Below are positions 18,155-26,154 of a DNA stretch of 64,000 nucleotides, piece after piece (the first letter of the stretch is position 1; each line of letters opens with the position of its first letter). The translations under genes and the position numbers were made by a program. Source of the DNA: Sphingopyxis italica (GTDB lineage Bacteria > Pseudomonadota > Alphaproteobacteria > Sphingomonadales > Sphingomonadaceae); assembly GCF_011926545.1 (NCBI RefSeq), contig NZ_JAATIT010000003.1, forward strand, positions 372,001 to 436,000, written 5' to 3'. A model generated the notes under the pieces. The model was given only the letters and a program-made list of their open reading frames with translations. It was not told the origin of the DNA and ran no database searches.

Positions 18155-18765
18155 GGCGCCGGCACCCCGGCGACGGGCGGCGGCGGCAACAGCGTCGGGG
18201 CGGTCAGGAACGCCATCGTCAGCGGCTCGCGCCCGGTGCGCGTCAGCCGCACCTCGACCGCGCGCGGCAACCGGTCGCCCGGCTCCGACGTCCAGCTTTC
18301 GCTCCAATCGCCCCGTTCGTCGCGATAACGCACCGCGACCGCCGCAACCTCATCCACCAGCCGGTCGCCGTCGCCGAGCGCGGTTCCGTCGAGCATCGGC
18401 TGTATCGCCCGGCGCCACTCGCCTCCGACGAGCGCATAGCCGACGCGCTCGACATTCGGACGCGAGCTGCCGTCGAGCGCGCCCGCGCCGCCGTGAACGA
18501 AGGCAAAGCCGTTCGACGACCCGATGAAGGCGGGAACGGCTTCCCCTGCCGGGCCGCGCGTCGGGCGCTGAACGGCCTGCGCCAGATCGTTCGCCATAAC
18601 CGCGCGCAGCCGGTTGATGCCGCCCATCGCCTTCAGCCGTTCCTGCACCGCATCCTGCGTATCGACGCTGCTGCGCAAAAGGCCGACCCCCATCGCGGCG
18701 ATCGCCGCGAAGATGGAGAGCGCCACAAGCATCTCGACGAGGGTGAAGCCGCGTTCGCCTTTCAT
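18151..18765 (-). CDS. gspJ: Type II secretion minor pseudopilin GspJ
   Basis: A 204-residue minor pseudopilin. The N-terminus MKGERGFTLVEMLVALSIFA has a short basic leader, cleavage between G and F, and the conserved Glu at +5. The C-terminal part contains VRYRDERGDWSESWTSE and RLPRAVEVRLTRTG, typical of GspJ. The start at 18765 overlaps the gspI stop by 4 bp. The protein ends in a proline-rich tail (LLPPPPVAGVPAP). Confidence 0.9.
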   Translation of the reverse strand: MKGERGFTLVEMLVALSIFAAIAAMGVGLLRSSVDTQDAVQERLKAMGGINRLRAVMANDLAQAVQRPTRGPAGEAVPAFIGSSNGFAFVHGGAGALDGSSRPNVERVGYALVGGEWRRAIQPMLDGTALGDGDRLVDEVAAVAVRYRDERGDWSESWTSEPGDRLPRAVEVRLTRTGREPLTMAFLTAPTLLPPPPVAGVPAP

Positions 18766-19127
18766 CGCGACGGCCGGATGATCGTCAGCGCCGCCTGCCC
18801 GCGCCCGCTTTCGGGCCGCACGAGCAGATCGATGCGCAATAGCGCGTCGTCGGCGGTTCTGGCGACGCGCTGTTCGACGCGCCAGTTGCGCCCGGCGTTG
18901 GCGACGCCGATCGCGCTGCTGCCGATCGTCGGCGGTGCGGGATCGGTCCACAGCTCGACCGCGCGGTTCTGCGCGACGATGCCCGCCATCGTGCTTTCAT
19001 CGAGGTCGCCCGCGGTGCGAACCGCAAAGGCGTCGAGGCGGATGAGCGCGAGCGCGGCGATGCTGATGACGCTGAGTGCTACCAGCATCTCAAGCAGCGT
19101 GAACCCGGCTTCGCGCTCAGCGCCCAC
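18762..19127 (-). CDS. gspI: Type II secretion minor pseudopilin GspI
   Basis: A 121-residue minor pseudopilin with the leader VGAEREAGFTLLEMLVALSV (cleavage after AG, Glu at +5). I chose the GTG at 19127, which overlaps the gspH stop by 11 bp and gives an 8-residue leader; longer readings in this frame lie inside gspH. The rest matches the short GspI fold (MAGIVAQNRAVELW, then NWRVEQRVA). With GspJ and GspK it should form the tip complex. Confidence 0.88.
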   Translation of the reverse strand: MGAEREAGFTLLEMLVALSVISIAALALIRLDAFAVRTAGDLDESTMAGIVAQNRAVELWTDPAPPTIGSSAIGVANAGRNWRVEQRVARTADDALLRIDLLVRPESGRGQAALTIIRPSR

Positions 19128-19599
19128 GGCTGACCTCTCCGGTCGCGGAAACGCGCACGACCTCACGCGCGTCGCCGCCGGCGAGCACGACGGCTTGCGG
19201 CGTCGGACTGGTGCCGACGCGGTCGAAGAGCAGGCGCGCGGCGCCGCGCCCGTCACCGGCCGCGAAACGGACGTTACCCGGCCAACTCCGCTGTTCGAAG
19301 GCGCGGCCCGGAAGCGGCTGCCATTCGCCCGCAATTCGCCGTTCGAACCCATAGCCCGACGGCGCGAAATTGACCGCGACGCTGCGTCCCTCGATCACCG
19401 CGACATCGCGCGCGGCGGCGAGGCGTGCCGCCAGCCGGTCGGCTTCGCTGCGCACCGTGCGTTCCTCGCCCGGCATGGTCAGCACGACCGCGGTCGCGGC
19501 GAGCGCCATGATCGCGAGCACGACCATCAGTTCGACGAGGGTGAAGCCGTTGGCGCGAGGACGCGGGCGCGCCTCAGGCGTCGCTGCGAATATCCGCAT
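19117..19599 (-). CDS. gspH: Type II secretion pseudopilin GspH
   Basis: A 160-residue minor pseudopilin. The ATG at 19599 gives a long leader (RIFAATPEARPRPRANG) before the cleavage site in ANGFTLVELMVVLAIMALA, with Glu at +5. The GspH C-terminal domain follows (VNFAPSGYGFERRIAGEW, then RLLFDRVGTSP). The gene overlaps the end of gspG by 26 bp and the start of gspI by 11 bp, a very tight arrangement. Confidence 0.88.
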   Translation of the reverse strand: MRIFAATPEARPRPRANGFTLVELMVVLAIMALAATAVVLTMPGEERTVRSEADRLAARLAAARDVAVIEGRSVAVNFAPSGYGFERRIAGEWQPLPGRAFEQRSWPGNVRFAAGDGRGAARLLFDRVGTSPTPQAVVLAGGDAREVVRVSATGEVSRGR

Positions 19600-20086
19600 T
19601 GTCGTCGGTCCCGCCGGGGGCACCATCGGCGCCGAGCGACCAGACGTCGAACGCCTTTCCGTTCGGCCCCGGTGCCTGATAATTATAGGGGCGCCCCCAC
19701 GGATCGGCGGGCAGTTTCTTGATATAGCCGCCGCGGCGATAGCGTTCGGGCTGGGCGAGTGCAGGCGGCGCGGTGGTAAGCGCGTTCAGCCCGTCGGTGG
19801 AGGCCGGATAGACCAGATTGTCGAGCCGATATTGTTCGAGCGCATTTTCGAGCGTCGAAATATCGGCCCTCGCCTTGGTCACCATCGCGCGGTCCTGGCT
19901 CGGCAGGACGTTGATCATCACCACCGTCGCGAGCAGGCCGATGATGAAGATGACGACCATCAGTTCGGTCAGGGTGAAACCGCGCTCGTCTCTCTTGCGG
20001 CGGCGGTGAACGGACGGGCGGCCCTGATCGGAAAAGGACGTATCGAACATCAGGTGAAGGAATAGCTGCATCAGCGACATTTTCAT
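19574..20086 (-). CDS. gspG: Type II secretion major pseudopilin GspG
   Basis: Main subunit of the pseudopilus. The mature part begins FTLTELMVVIFIIGLLATVV after an RG cleavage site, and the C-terminal calcium-site region is clear (ADPWGRPYNYQAPGPNGKAFDVWSLGADGAPGGTDDNADI). The start is uncertain. The ATG at 20086 overlaps the gspF stop as ATGA and would give an unusually long leader of about 36 residues with a hydrophobic beginning (MKMSLMQLFLHLMF); the ATG at 20050 gives a more usual leader. Neither has a strong ribosome-binding site. I report the coupled start. Confidence 0.88.
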   Translation of the reverse strand: MKMSLMQLFLHLMFDTSFSDQGRPSVHRRRKRDERGFTLTELMVVIFIIGLLATVVMINVLPSQDRAMVTKARADISTLENALEQYRLDNLVYPASTDGLNALTTAPPALAQPERYRRGGYIKKLPADPWGRPYNYQAPGPNGKAFDVWSLGADGAPGGTDDNADIRSDA

Positions 20087-21297
20087 AGTCCGGCTAGGTT
20101 CTGCAACTGAAGGATCGGAAGCAGAATGGCGAGGATGATAAGGGCAACGCATGACCCCATAACGACAATTATGACAGGTTCGAGAAGCGCCATCGACGCG
20201 GCCGTAAAGCGGTCGAATTCTCGTTCGAGATAGTCGGCCGCGCGTTCGAGCATCTGTTCCAGCCGCCCCGCGCTTTCGCCGCTGGCGGTCATATAGACGA
20301 GCAGCGGCGGGAACACGCCGGCGTCGCGGAGCGCGGCCGAGAGGCCGCCGCCGGCGCGCACCTGATCGACGATATTGGCGGTCGCGCCGGCGAGCGCGGC
20401 GTTGCGGATCGTGGGCACGGTCAGTTTCAGCCCTTCGACGAGCGGCAGACGGCTCGACACCATCGTCGACAGCGTCCGCGCGAAACGCGCAGCATAAAGG
20501 TCGCGGAGCAGGCGGCCAAGGAGCGGCAGGCGGAGAAGGCGGGCATCGACCCGTGCCTTGAACGCCGGGCGGCGTAGCGCGGCGGTCCAGCCGAACGCGG
20601 CGGCGGCGATCAGCAGCGCGATCAGCCACCACCAATTGGCGGCGAAGCTGGAGATGGCGATCACCGCGCGGGTCAGGAAAGGCAATTGCTGGCCGGTGTC
20701 GGTGAATTGCTCGACGACGCGCGGGACGACGAAGATCATCAGTGCCGCGACAACCCCGATCGCGACGACCGCCAGCACGATCGGATAAGCGAGAGCCGCG
20801 ATCAGCTTGCCGCGCACTTCGGCCTGGCGTTCGAGCAGGTCGGCGAGGCGCGCGAGGATCGTCGTGAGGCTTCCCGTCGTTTCGCCCGCGGCGACCATCG
20901 CGCGATAGAGCGGCGGAAAGCTGGCGGGCTGGCGACCCATCGCGTCGGCGAGGCGGCGGCCTTCGAGCAAGCCGGCATGGACGTCGCCGATCACGGCGCG
21001 CGCGCTTTCGGCCTCGCTCTGGCGCGTCAATGTGCGCAGCGCCTCTTCGAGCGGCGCGACTTCGGCGAGCGTTGCGAGCTGGCGGGTGAAGAGCGCCAGT
21101 TCCTTGCTGCCGAGCTTGGTCTTGCGGAATGCGAGCAGCGAGCGGCCGGCGGGCTTCGCTCCGGCCGCTTCGACCGCGACGATGTGGAACTTCCGCCGCA
21201 CCAGATCGGCGCGCGCGGCGGCGTCGTTGGCGGCGGTCAGCCGCCCCTTGCGCTCGCGGCCCTGCGGATCGATCGCGACATAGCGATAATCAGGCAT
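20083..21297 (-). CDS. gspF: Type II secretion inner-membrane protein GspF
   Basis: A 404-residue polytopic protein of the inner-membrane platform. It begins MPDYRYVAIDPQGRERKGRL and has two T2SSF domains, each with the family signature: LFTRQLATLAEVAPLEEALR near residue 70 and FARTLSTMVSSRLPLVEGL near residue 275. Three membrane segments are visible (about 168-190, 218-240 and 375-397). It overlaps gspE by 8 bp and gspG by 4 bp. Confidence 0.93.
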   Translation of the reverse strand: MPDYRYVAIDPQGRERKGRLTAANDAAARADLVRRKFHIVAVEAAGAKPAGRSLLAFRKTKLGSKELALFTRQLATLAEVAPLEEALRTLTRQSEAESARAVIGDVHAGLLEGRRLADAMGRQPASFPPLYRAMVAAGETTGSLTTILARLADLLERQAEVRGKLIAALAYPIVLAVVAIGVVAALMIFVVPRVVEQFTDTGQQLPFLTRAVIAISSFAANWWWLIALLIAAAAFGWTAALRRPAFKARVDARLLRLPLLGRLLRDLYAARFARTLSTMVSSRLPLVEGLKLTVPTIRNAALAGATANIVDQVRAGGGLSAALRDAGVFPPLLVYMTASGESAGRLEQMLERAADYLEREFDRFTAASMALLEPVIIVVMGSCVALIILAILLPILQLQNLAGL

Positions 21298-22798
21298 CGA
21301 CGTCCTCGCGCCGCGCGATGCGGATCGCTTCTTCGGCGGTCGTCAGCCCCTTCGCGACCATCGACCGCGCCGCCGAGGCGAGCGTCGGCGATTTGAGGAA
21401 GGCGTGCTTGACGATCATCGATTCGTCGCCGCCGGCGTAGATGTAGCGGCGGACGGTCTCGTCGACCTTGATCGCCTCGAACACGCCGATGCGGCCCTTG
21501 AAGCCGGTGCCGCCGCACGCCTCGCAGCCTTTGGGGCGCCAGATGACGGTGCCGATGTCGAGCCCGAGCATCGCGGCGATGCTGTTGTCGGCCTGGACGG
21601 GTTCGCGGCAATTGTCGCAAAGTTTGCGCACAAGGCGCTGGGCGAGGACGGCGCGGAGGGTGGAGGTCAGAAGAAAAGGCTCTACTTTCAAATCCTTAAG
21701 GCGGGTGATCGCGCCGACCGCATCATTGGTGTGGACGGTCGAGAGGACGAGGTGGCCGGTGAGCGAGGCCTGCACCGCGATGTCGGCGGTCTCGCGGTCG
21801 CGGATTTCGCCGACCATCACGACGTCGGGGTCCTGGCGCAGGATCGCGCGCAGCCCCGCCGCGAAATCGAGCCCGACCTTGGCATTCACCTGCGTCTGCC
21901 CGACACCATCGACGGCATATTCGACCGGATCCTCGACGGTCAGGATGTTGCGCTGGCCGTCGTTGAGCTGTTTGAGCGCCGCATAGAGCGTCGTCGTCTT
22001 GCCCGATCCGGTCGGGCCGGTGACGAGGATGATGCCATTGGGTTCGGCGAGCGCCTCACGCAATATGCGGTCGGCTTCGCCCGACAGGCCGAGGACGTCG
22101 AAGTCGATTCCCGCCGCATCCTTGTCGAGAATACGCATCACGACGCGTTCGCCCGCGCGGCTCGGCAGGGTCGAGACGCGGACGTCGACCGCCTTGCCCG
22201 CGAGCGTCAGCCCGATGCGGCCGTCCTGCGGCACGCGGCGCTCGGCGATGTCGAGCCGCGCCATCACCTTGATGCGGCTGACGACGACGGGTGCCACGTG
22301 CGGCGGCATGCGGAGATGTTCGCGCAGCACGCCGTCGGCACGCATCCGCACGACGAGTCCGCTTTCATAGGGCTCGATATGGATGTCGCTGACCCCTTGC
22401 CGCACCGCTTCGGCGATGATCGCGTTGATCAGGCGGATCGCGGGGGCGTCGTCGGCGCTGTCGAGCAGATCCTCGGCGCTCGGGATGCCGAGGTCGAGGT
22501 CGCTGCCGTCGAGCGAACCCGCCATCGCGGCGGCCGAACTGTCGACCGCATAATGATCCGAAAGCAGCCGGTCGAAATCGGCGGCGTCGGCGGTCGCGAC
22601 GCGCAGCGGCTGCGCGAGATAGCGTTTGACCTCAATCAGCACCGCGGGATCGCTGCCCTCACGCAAGGTCGCGAGCCAGACGCCGTTTTCGCCGGGCGCG
22701 ATGACGACGCCGTGCGCGCGCGCGAAGCCGTAGGGAATATCCACGGGGGGAATATCAACCGGCGCCGGGGGAGGCGCCGCCGGTTCGATGTCGGTCAC
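21290..22798 (-). CDS. gspE: Type II secretion ATPase GspE
   Basis: Cytoplasmic hexameric ATPase that powers pseudopilus assembly. The 502-residue protein carries Walker A (GPTGSGKTT, residues 261-269), the Asp box (ILTVEDPVEY), Walker B (DPDVVMVGEIRD), the His box (LTGHLVLSTVHTND) and a four-cysteine zinc domain (CDNC and CEACGG). The N-terminal GspL-binding domain has a proline-rich beginning. It overlaps gspD by 4 bp (ATGA) and gspF by 8 bp. Confidence 0.95.
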   Translation of the reverse strand: MTDIEPAAPPPAPVDIPPVDIPYGFARAHGVVIAPGENGVWLATLREGSDPAVLIEVKRYLAQPLRVATADAADFDRLLSDHYAVDSSAAAMAGSLDGSDLDLGIPSAEDLLDSADDAPAIRLINAIIAEAVRQGVSDIHIEPYESGLVVRMRADGVLREHLRMPPHVAPVVVSRIKVMARLDIAERRVPQDGRIGLTLAGKAVDVRVSTLPSRAGERVVMRILDKDAAGIDFDVLGLSGEADRILREALAEPNGIILVTGPTGSGKTTTLYAALKQLNDGQRNILTVEDPVEYAVDGVGQTQVNAKVGLDFAAGLRAILRQDPDVVMVGEIRDRETADIAVQASLTGHLVLSTVHTNDAVGAITRLKDLKVEPFLLTSTLRAVLAQRLVRKLCDNCREPVQADNSIAAMLGLDIGTVIWRPKGCEACGGTGFKGRIGVFEAIKVDETVRRYIYAGGDESMIVKHAFLKSPTLASAARSMVAKGLTTAEEAIRIARREDVDA

Positions 22799-24999
22799 GG
22801 AGTGTCTCCGGCAGGCGGCGCCGGCGCCTCTGACGTCGAGGGCGGGACGTCGGTGGGCGTGACGCTGCCGCCCTCCCCGCGCAGCGCGGGCAGGTTGACG
22901 GGGCCGACGGTGACGTCGGCGGGCGTCGGCGGCGACGGCGGCGTCGCCCCCATATAGTCGCGCACCAGCGCGTCGATCGCGGGCTCCTGATCGGGGTTCC
23001 TCTGGAGCTGAAAGTCGCGGATATAGCCATAGCGGCGCGCGGTGAGCGCGGCATTGTCTTCGCGGCTCTTGAGGATCGTCGGGCGGATGAAGACCATCAG
23101 GTTGGTCTTCGACCGCGTCCGGCTGCGCGATTTGAACAGTTCGCCGATCAACGGAATATCGCTGAGCAGCGGGATACGCTCGATCGTCTTGCGCTCGTCG
23201 TCGTTGAGCAGGCCGCCGATCGCGAGGATTTCGCCGTCATCGACGGTCAGCACGGTTTCGAACGACCTTTTGTTGATGATGAGGTCGCTGTTGCGCGACG
23301 AGACCGGCCCCGCGACGCTCGACACTTCCTGGCGGAGAAAGAGCTTGACCTCGCCCGCGCCATTGACCTGCGGCGTGACGTCGAGTTTGATGCCGACCTC
23401 TTCGCGCTGGACGGTGCGGAAGGCATTGTCGAAATTGTCGGAAAGCGCCTCGCCGGTCGTGATCGGCACTTCCTGTCCGACGAGGAATTTCGCCGCCTGA
23501 TTGTCGAGCGTGACGATATGCGGGGTCGCGAGCAGATTCGACGTCGTGTCCGATTTCACCGCGTTGATGATCGCGCCGAAGATCGTGTTCTTGCCGATGT
23601 CGCCCGCGAAGCCAGCGAATCCGCCGGTCGCCGAAAGGAGCTGCGCCGCCGCGGCTTCCTGAAACGCGTTGCCCAGCGCGCTCGAGGTTTTGGTCACGAC
23701 GGTGGTGCCGTCGGTGGTCGTCGTTTCCTCGCTGATCTGCGTCGAGGCATAGGCGCCCCCCAAGGTCAGGATATTGGGCGAGGCGTTGCTGTAGCTCGTC
23801 GCGACGAACGGGATATTCTTGCCGCCGAGCAGGAACTGGACGCCGAGTTTCTTGGCGGCATCATCGCCGATCTCGACGACGATCGCCTCGACCAGCACCT
23901 GTTGGCGCCGCGTGTCGAGCTGGCGGATCAGTTCGCCAAGCATCCGCTGCACTTCGGTATTCGCCGCGACGATGATCGCGTTCGCGCCTTCGTAGCGCGT
24001 GATGATGGCCGGGCCGCGGGTCGAGATGCTGCCGCTGCCCCCGGCGCCGGTCGAGCTCGCGGCGGGTGCGGCGGCGGCGGGCGCCGGCGTGCTGGTGCCA
24101 TTCGAGGACGAGGTCGAGGCGGACGCCGGCGGCAGGCCCGCCCTTTGCACCGGATCGCTGCCGCCGCCGATCAGCTGCTGGAGCGTCGGGAGCAATGTTT
24201 CGGCATTGGCATGTTCGAGCCAGTAGACGCGCAGTTCGGTGCCGCCCGCCGCCTTCGCATCGAGATCGTTCGCCATCGCGACGAAACGCGCGACGAGCGC
24301 CTGATCGCCGCGCAAGGCAATCGCGTTGCTGCTGTCGATCGGGACGATCGCGACCGGTGCGCGCGCGCCCTCCCCCGCCGCCGGAACGAGTGCCTGGAGC
24401 GCGGCGGCGATTTCGCGCGCGCCGGCATTTTTCAGCGTGACGATCTGGCTGGTCGAGCTGTCGCGGTCGATGCTCGCGGCGAGGGCGCGGATGCGGCGGA
24501 TATTGTCGGCGAAGTCGGCGACGACGAGGCTGTTGGCGTTGCGGTTCGCGGTGAGAGAGCCCTGCGGGCTGACGAGCGGGCGCAGCGTTTCGACCGCCGC
24601 GACCGCGTCGATATGCCGAAGGCGGATGATTTCGGTGACGAACTGGTTCTGCGCCGCGCCGCGGGCGCCGATGCGGCCGGGCTGCGCGGCCGCGCCGTCG
24701 ATCGGCTGGACACGGTAGCTGCCGTTCGGCCCCGGCACCGCGACGAGACCGTTCGAGCGCAGAGTCGCGAGGAAAATCTCGAAATATTCGCTGCGCGACA
24801 GCGGCCGGTCGGTGACAACCGACACCTTGCCGTTGACGCGGCCGTCGATGACGAAGGTGCGCCCGGTGATCCGCGCCGCATCCTGGATGAAGGCGCGGAT
24901 GTCGGCATCGCGCACGTTGAGCGTATATTGGGCGGCCGCGGGTGCCGGGGTGGCGGAAACGAGCGCGGCGGCGAGCATCAGGGACAGTTTGAGACGCAT
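22795..24999 (-). CDS. gspD: Type II secretion outer-membrane secretin GspD
   Basis: Forms the outer-membrane channel. The 734-residue precursor has a signal peptide (residues 1-23, ending APAAA), the N0 domain (YTLNVRDADIRAFIQDAARITGRTF), N1-N3 repeats (for example LRHIDAVAAVETLRPLVS), a low-complexity alanine/serine/glycine linker near residues 295-330 and the secretin domain (VPITTGEALSDNF, then the EVGIKLDVTPQVN region and IPLLSDIPLIGELF). The long C-terminal tail after the secretin domain is proline-rich. It starts 5 bp after gspC. Confidence 0.95.
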   Translation of the reverse strand: MRLKLSLMLAAALVSATPAPAAAQYTLNVRDADIRAFIQDAARITGRTFVIDGRVNGKVSVVTDRPLSRSEYFEIFLATLRSNGLVAVPGPNGSYRVQPIDGAAAQPGRIGARGAAQNQFVTEIIRLRHIDAVAAVETLRPLVSPQGSLTANRNANSLVVADFADNIRRIRALAASIDRDSSTSQIVTLKNAGAREIAAALQALVPAAGEGARAPVAIVPIDSSNAIALRGDQALVARFVAMANDLDAKAAGGTELRVYWLEHANAETLLPTLQQLIGGGSDPVQRAGLPPASASTSSSNGTSTPAPAAAAPAASSTGAGGSGSISTRGPAIITRYEGANAIIVAANTEVQRMLGELIRQLDTRRQQVLVEAIVVEIGDDAAKKLGVQFLLGGKNIPFVATSYSNASPNILTLGGAYASTQISEETTTTDGTTVVTKTSSALGNAFQEAAAAQLLSATGGFAGFAGDIGKNTIFGAIINAVKSDTTSNLLATPHIVTLDNQAAKFLVGQEVPITTGEALSDNFDNAFRTVQREEVGIKLDVTPQVNGAGEVKLFLRQEVSSVAGPVSSRNSDLIINKRSFETVLTVDDGEILAIGGLLNDDERKTIERIPLLSDIPLIGELFKSRSRTRSKTNLMVFIRPTILKSREDNAALTARRYGYIRDFQLQRNPDQEPAIDALVRDYMGATPPSPPTPADVTVGPVNLPALRGEGGSVTPTDVPPSTSEAPAPPAGDTP

Positions 25000-25004
25000 A
25001 GAAC

Positions 25005-25880
25005 CTAATTCTTTGAAAGGAAGATGGCGACGGGAACGACGCTGGCGCCGCGTTCGACCTCGAGCGCGATGCGCGCGCCCGGGGCCAGTTGATTGGCGAG
25101 CGCCGCAACGTCGCTGGCCGAGGTGATCGGGCGGCCGCCGACCGAGCGGATGACGTCGCCGGGGCGCAGGCCCGCCGCGCGGAACGTCGCCCCGTCACCC
25201 TGCGGCTGGACAACGATGCCGGTGATGCGGCCCTCCTCGGTGCGCGGGGCGAAGGCGACGCCCGCCTTGATCGCGGCGGGGGTCATGTCGCCGCTGACGC
25301 CCGAGGGGGCCGCGCCGATTTCGGGCGTCGGCGCCGGCAGCGCGGTTCCCGGACTGGCGACGGGTGCCTCGCCGCTCTGGTCGAGAAACAGGCTTTCGCG
25401 CGCGCCGCCGCGATCGAGCAACACATGGTCGAACGCGACGCCGGCGAGCTTCAGTCCCGGCGCGATCTCGTCGCCGACGGCATAGCTCGTCTGCACCCCG
25501 TCCTCGCCCGCGATGATCGCCGAGCCGCCGCCCGTCGCTTCGTTGAGGTTGATCCCGAACAGCGTGAGCCCCGCCGAAGTCACGGTTGCCGTCGCGGGGC
25601 CCTGAACATTGCCGCGAAAAAAGGGATCGAGGCTGGTGAAGAGCGCGCGCCGTTCGGCGGGCGATGCGATGACGGCGGTTTGCGGCTGCCACGCACCGAG
25701 CGGCGACAGCGGGGTGAGCAATGTCCAGAACAGGCGGACGCCTTGCCAGATCAGGAGCGCGCCGAGCAGGCCGACGAGCAGGTGCGGCCAGATTTCGAGC
25801 GGGGTCCGCCTGCGAACGCGGAGCCACGAAGGCAGCGCGCGCGGCAGCCGAACGGCCGATCCGGACATCAGCGTTGCCAT
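25005..25880 (-). CDS. gspC: Type II secretion protein GspC
   Basis: First gene of the secretion operon; a 291-residue bitopic protein linking the inner-membrane platform with the secretin. It has a basic cytoplasmic N-terminus (LPSWLRVRRRTPLE), one membrane segment (about residues 33-53), the HR domain (LFGINLNEATGGGSAIIAGEDG) and a C-terminal PDZ domain (ALPAPT linker, then RAAGLRPGDVIRSVGGRPITSASDV). The ATG at 25880 has GGGAAG about 6 bases upstream. Upstream lies a four-heptamer Pho-box-like array (25939-25978). Confidence 0.92.
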   Translation of the reverse strand: MATLMSGSAVRLPRALPSWLRVRRRTPLEIWPHLLVGLLGALLIWQGVRLFWTLLTPLSPLGAWQPQTAVIASPAERRALFTSLDPFFRGNVQGPATATVTSAGLTLFGINLNEATGGGSAIIAGEDGVQTSYAVGDEIAPGLKLAGVAFDHVLLDRGGARESLFLDQSGEAPVASPGTALPAPTPEIGAAPSGVSGDMTPAAIKAGVAFAPRTEEGRITGIVVQPQGDGATFRAAGLRPGDVIRSVGGRPITSASDVAALANQLAPGARIALEVERGASVVPVAIFLSKN

Positions 25881-25925
25881 GGTTTCTTCCCTGTCCCCCA
25901 ACTGAAAGGCTGCATGACGAATCGC

Positions 25926-25978
25926 CTAGGGACGATTGGTGACAATCAGTTGACGGGAAGATTACAGTTTTTTGTCAG
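25926..25978 (-). promoter_or_regulatory. Pho-box-like array and -10 region upstream of gspC
   Basis: On the minus strand four heptamers recur every 11 bp: CTGACAA, CTGTAAT, CCGTCAA and TTGTCAC, separated by 4-base spacers. They match the PhoB half-site CTGTCAT at 5-6 of 7 positions. Exactly 9 bp after the last comes CTAG (25926-25929), the apparent -10 core, putting the start of transcription about 35-40 bases before the gspC ATG. No -35 hexamer is evident, as expected for a PhoB-activated promoter. The same design occurs at 30626-30678. Confidence 0.7.
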
Positions 25979-26014
25979 CCGGGCGAGTCCGGTGCGGTGG
26001 GTGGGGGGGTAATG

Positions 26015-26147
26015 ATCCTCCCTGTGCCGTAGGCATGGGGAGGTGGCAGCCCGCAGGGCTGACGGAGGGGCCGGCGCGCGACGCCAGAGCCCCTCCACCA
26101 CCGCTTCGCGGCGGTCCCCCTCCCCACCGCTTCGCGGCAGGGAGGAT
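26015..26147. repeat. Large palindromic intergenic repeat
   Basis: Begins ATCCTCCCTG and ends with its complement CAGGGAGGAT. Inside are further pairs, such as GGAGGGGC / GCCCCTCC and two copies of CACCGCTTCGCGGC. It lies just past the end of the TonB-receptor gene (minus strand) and upstream of the gspC promoter. I know this kind of element as a dispersed intergenic repeat of sphingomonads. It could also terminate receptor transcription. Confidence 0.75.
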
Positions 26148-26154
26148 TTATAGC

